DNA of 64,000 nt from Flavobacteriales bacterium (GTDB lineage Bacteria; Bacteroidota; Bacteroidia; Flavobacteriales_F; PHOS-HE28): contig JAMLHB010000001.1 in assembly GCA_023957375.1 (NCBI GenBank), positions 1,838,245 to 1,902,244 on the forward strand, given 5' to 3'. A model generated the notes under the pieces. That model worked only from the letters and a program-made list of their open reading frames with translations. It ran no database searches and was not told the DNA's origin. Below, piece by piece: positions 62,918-64,000 of this stretch. The translations under genes were made by a program, and so were the position numbers. Numbering within the stretch: the first letter of the stretch is position 1; every line of letters begins with the position of its first letter.

Positions 62918-64000
62918 TCAAATATCCAAGCTCAGCGAGAACTGGAAGATGCCCTTCTGGACCACGCCGTCGTCCACGCCCCAGGCCCAGTCGCCACGCA
63001 TGAAATAGCCCAGCAGGCGGGCGCGCACGCCGAAGCCGTATCCCCAGATGATCGGCTCCCGCTGGTTGCGGATGGTGATGGTGAGCGGGTTTCGATTGAT
63101 CACTTGGCGGTTGAAGAAATTGTCCTCGGCATAGGGGTTGTCGCCCGTCCATGCAGTGCCCGCATCGGCGAAGGCGACCAGTTGGAAGGTCTGCAGGAAA
63201 TCGCTTTGCAGCGGGCGGTCCAGCAGGTAGCGGAACACGGGCAGGCGCAGCTCGGAGTTGGCCACGGCGAAGGCATTTCCGTTGCGGGCGTTGTACCAGA
63301 ATCCGCGCATGGGTGCGGCAAGGCTTTGGTAGAAGTAGTTCTGCGTGAAGTCGATCGGGATGCTGTTGTCGGTCTTCGCGAAGAGCCAGTTGTCCACCCC
63401 GCCCAGGAAGAAGACCACCTTGCGGCTGCCCATGGAGGCGGACCCGGCCAAGCGGTTCACCCAAGTGAGCTCGCGGTGCAGGGCCAGGCCGTTGCGCAGG
63501 TCGAAGCCCACCACCTGCATGTCGGTCTTAGCCCCGTCGGGCTGCTGGTAGTATTCACCGAAAACCTTGGCCTTCCAACCGTTGTACAGGTTGAGCCCGC
63601 GCGGGCGGCTGCTGTCGTACACATATTCCAATTTGGCGCTCACGGTGTGGTCCTTGTCGTTCGCGCGTGCCAGGGAGAACTGGTCGATGCTTTGGGTAAC
63701 GTAGCGGTCGTTGCGGTACGTGATGGAGGCGCGCAGGGAGGTGAGCTCATCGAACGGATAGGACAAGCGGTAGGTGGCGGAGTGGGTGAGCAGCTTTACG
63801 ACACCGATGTTGCTGACGCCCTGGGTGGCCTGGCGCTGGAACGTGAGGTCCTTGTCCAGCCTGCGCTTGAGGTCGCTGAACTGCAGCAGGTAGGTGTTAT
63901 TGTTCAGGTCCAGCGCCAGGCGGAACCCGCCGGTGATCTTGTAGTCCTCAAAGAGGTCGCTGATGCCCATGCGCATCAAGCCGCTGAGGCCGGGATTGAG
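62918..64000 (-). CDS. Outer membrane beta-barrel protein, C-terminal part, runs off the window
   Basis: At least 361 codons, open to the window edge, so the 5' end is missing. Alternating strands (LTSLRASITYRNDRYVTQSI, GLNLYNGWKAKVFGEYYQQP, FRYLLDRPLQSDFLQTFQLV, AFADAGTAWTGDNPY) and the end ARLLGYFMRGDWAWGVDDG ... FQFSLSLDI indicate a BamA-like or TolB-associated barrel. The segment LMRMGISDLFEDYKITGGF is typical of Flavobacteriia proteins with a TolB-like propeller before the barrel, but the propeller is outside the window. Upstream of the M20 gene by 3 bp. Confidence 0.75.
   Translation of the reverse strand, partial: LNPGLSGLMRMGISDLFEDYKITGGFRLALDLNNNTYLLQFSDLKRRLDKDLTFQRQATQGVSNIGVVKLLTHSATYRLSYPFDELTSLRASITYRNDRYVTQSIDQFSLARANDKDHTVSAKLEYVYDSSRPRGLNLYNGWKAKVFGEYYQQPDGAKTDMQVVGFDLRNGLALHRELTWVNRLAGSASMGSRKVVFFLGGVDNWLFAKTDNSIPIDFTQNYFYQSLAAPMRGFWYNARNGNAFAVANSELRLPVFRYLLDRPLQSDFLQTFQLVAFADAGTAWTGDNPYAEDNFFNRQVINRNPLTITIRNQREPIIWGYGFGVRARLLGYFMRGDWAWGVDDGVVQKGIFQFSLSLDI

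Overview
The window is a stretch of chromosome from a GC-rich member of the Bacteroidota, plausibly a Flavobacteriales-type environmental lineage. Four things support this: secreted proteins ending in type IX secretion (T9SS) sorting domains; two SusC/TonB-type receptors, a PorV/PorQ-like protein and a DUF5686/carboxypeptidase-regulatory protein; bacteroidotal housekeeping genes such as pcrB-type GGGP synthase and DUF3127; and repeated upstream boxes matching the Bacteroidota -7 element TAnnTTTG. Here that box often reads TAnnTTCG. The exact taxon cannot be settled from the sequence.

Layout. 1-3.1 kb and 9.7-12.1 kb are clusters of palindromic repeats, flanking a small secreted protein gene and a 2084-codon T9SS adhesin-like gene. 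12.4-19.4 kb holds a PIG-L deacetylase, a sodium:solute symporter and two paralogous T9SS proteins. 19.5-21.1 kb is a REP-associated (RAYT-type) transposase with inverted and direct repeats. 21.3-26.5 kb holds a DUF2911 protein and tRNA-Leu/tig/clpP/clpX, with a large foldback palindrome after clpX. 26.5-31.9 kb has a flavin reductase, a DUF3127 protein, a glycosyltransferase and flippase pair, ruvC, and greA with a HIT gene. 31.9-40.9 kb is an apparent operon of TonB receptor, large T9SS-like protein and PorV-like protein. 41-46.9 kb has a degenerate Rieske lipoprotein, ahcY, an IS3-family element, pcrB and an LLM oxidoreductase. 46.9-48.6 kb has a DGQHR-domain protein and a ParE/RelE-type toxin-antitoxin pair. 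48.6-54.9 kb is a thiamine-salvage locus: a TPP riboswitch, a TonB receptor, a NadR-like kinase and a PnuC transporter, with a T9SS gene on the opposite strand. 54.9-59 kb is a translationally coupled tatC / DUF5686 / lptB operon. 59-64 kb has recQ, a 55-residue membrane protein, an M20 amidohydrolase and the 3' part of an outer-membrane barrel gene that runs off the window.

The most notable observations are: the repeat families, including a 958-bp tandem duplication that carries half of a neighbouring terminator; a repeat array placed between a TPP riboswitch and its receptor gene that supplies the receptor's start codon; a 169-bp foldback palindrome; a recurrent arrangement in which the -7 box ends only 4-5 nt before the ATG, suggesting leaderless mRNAs; and T9SS paralogues with homogenised 3' ends. 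No CRISPR array, rRNA or prophage was seen.
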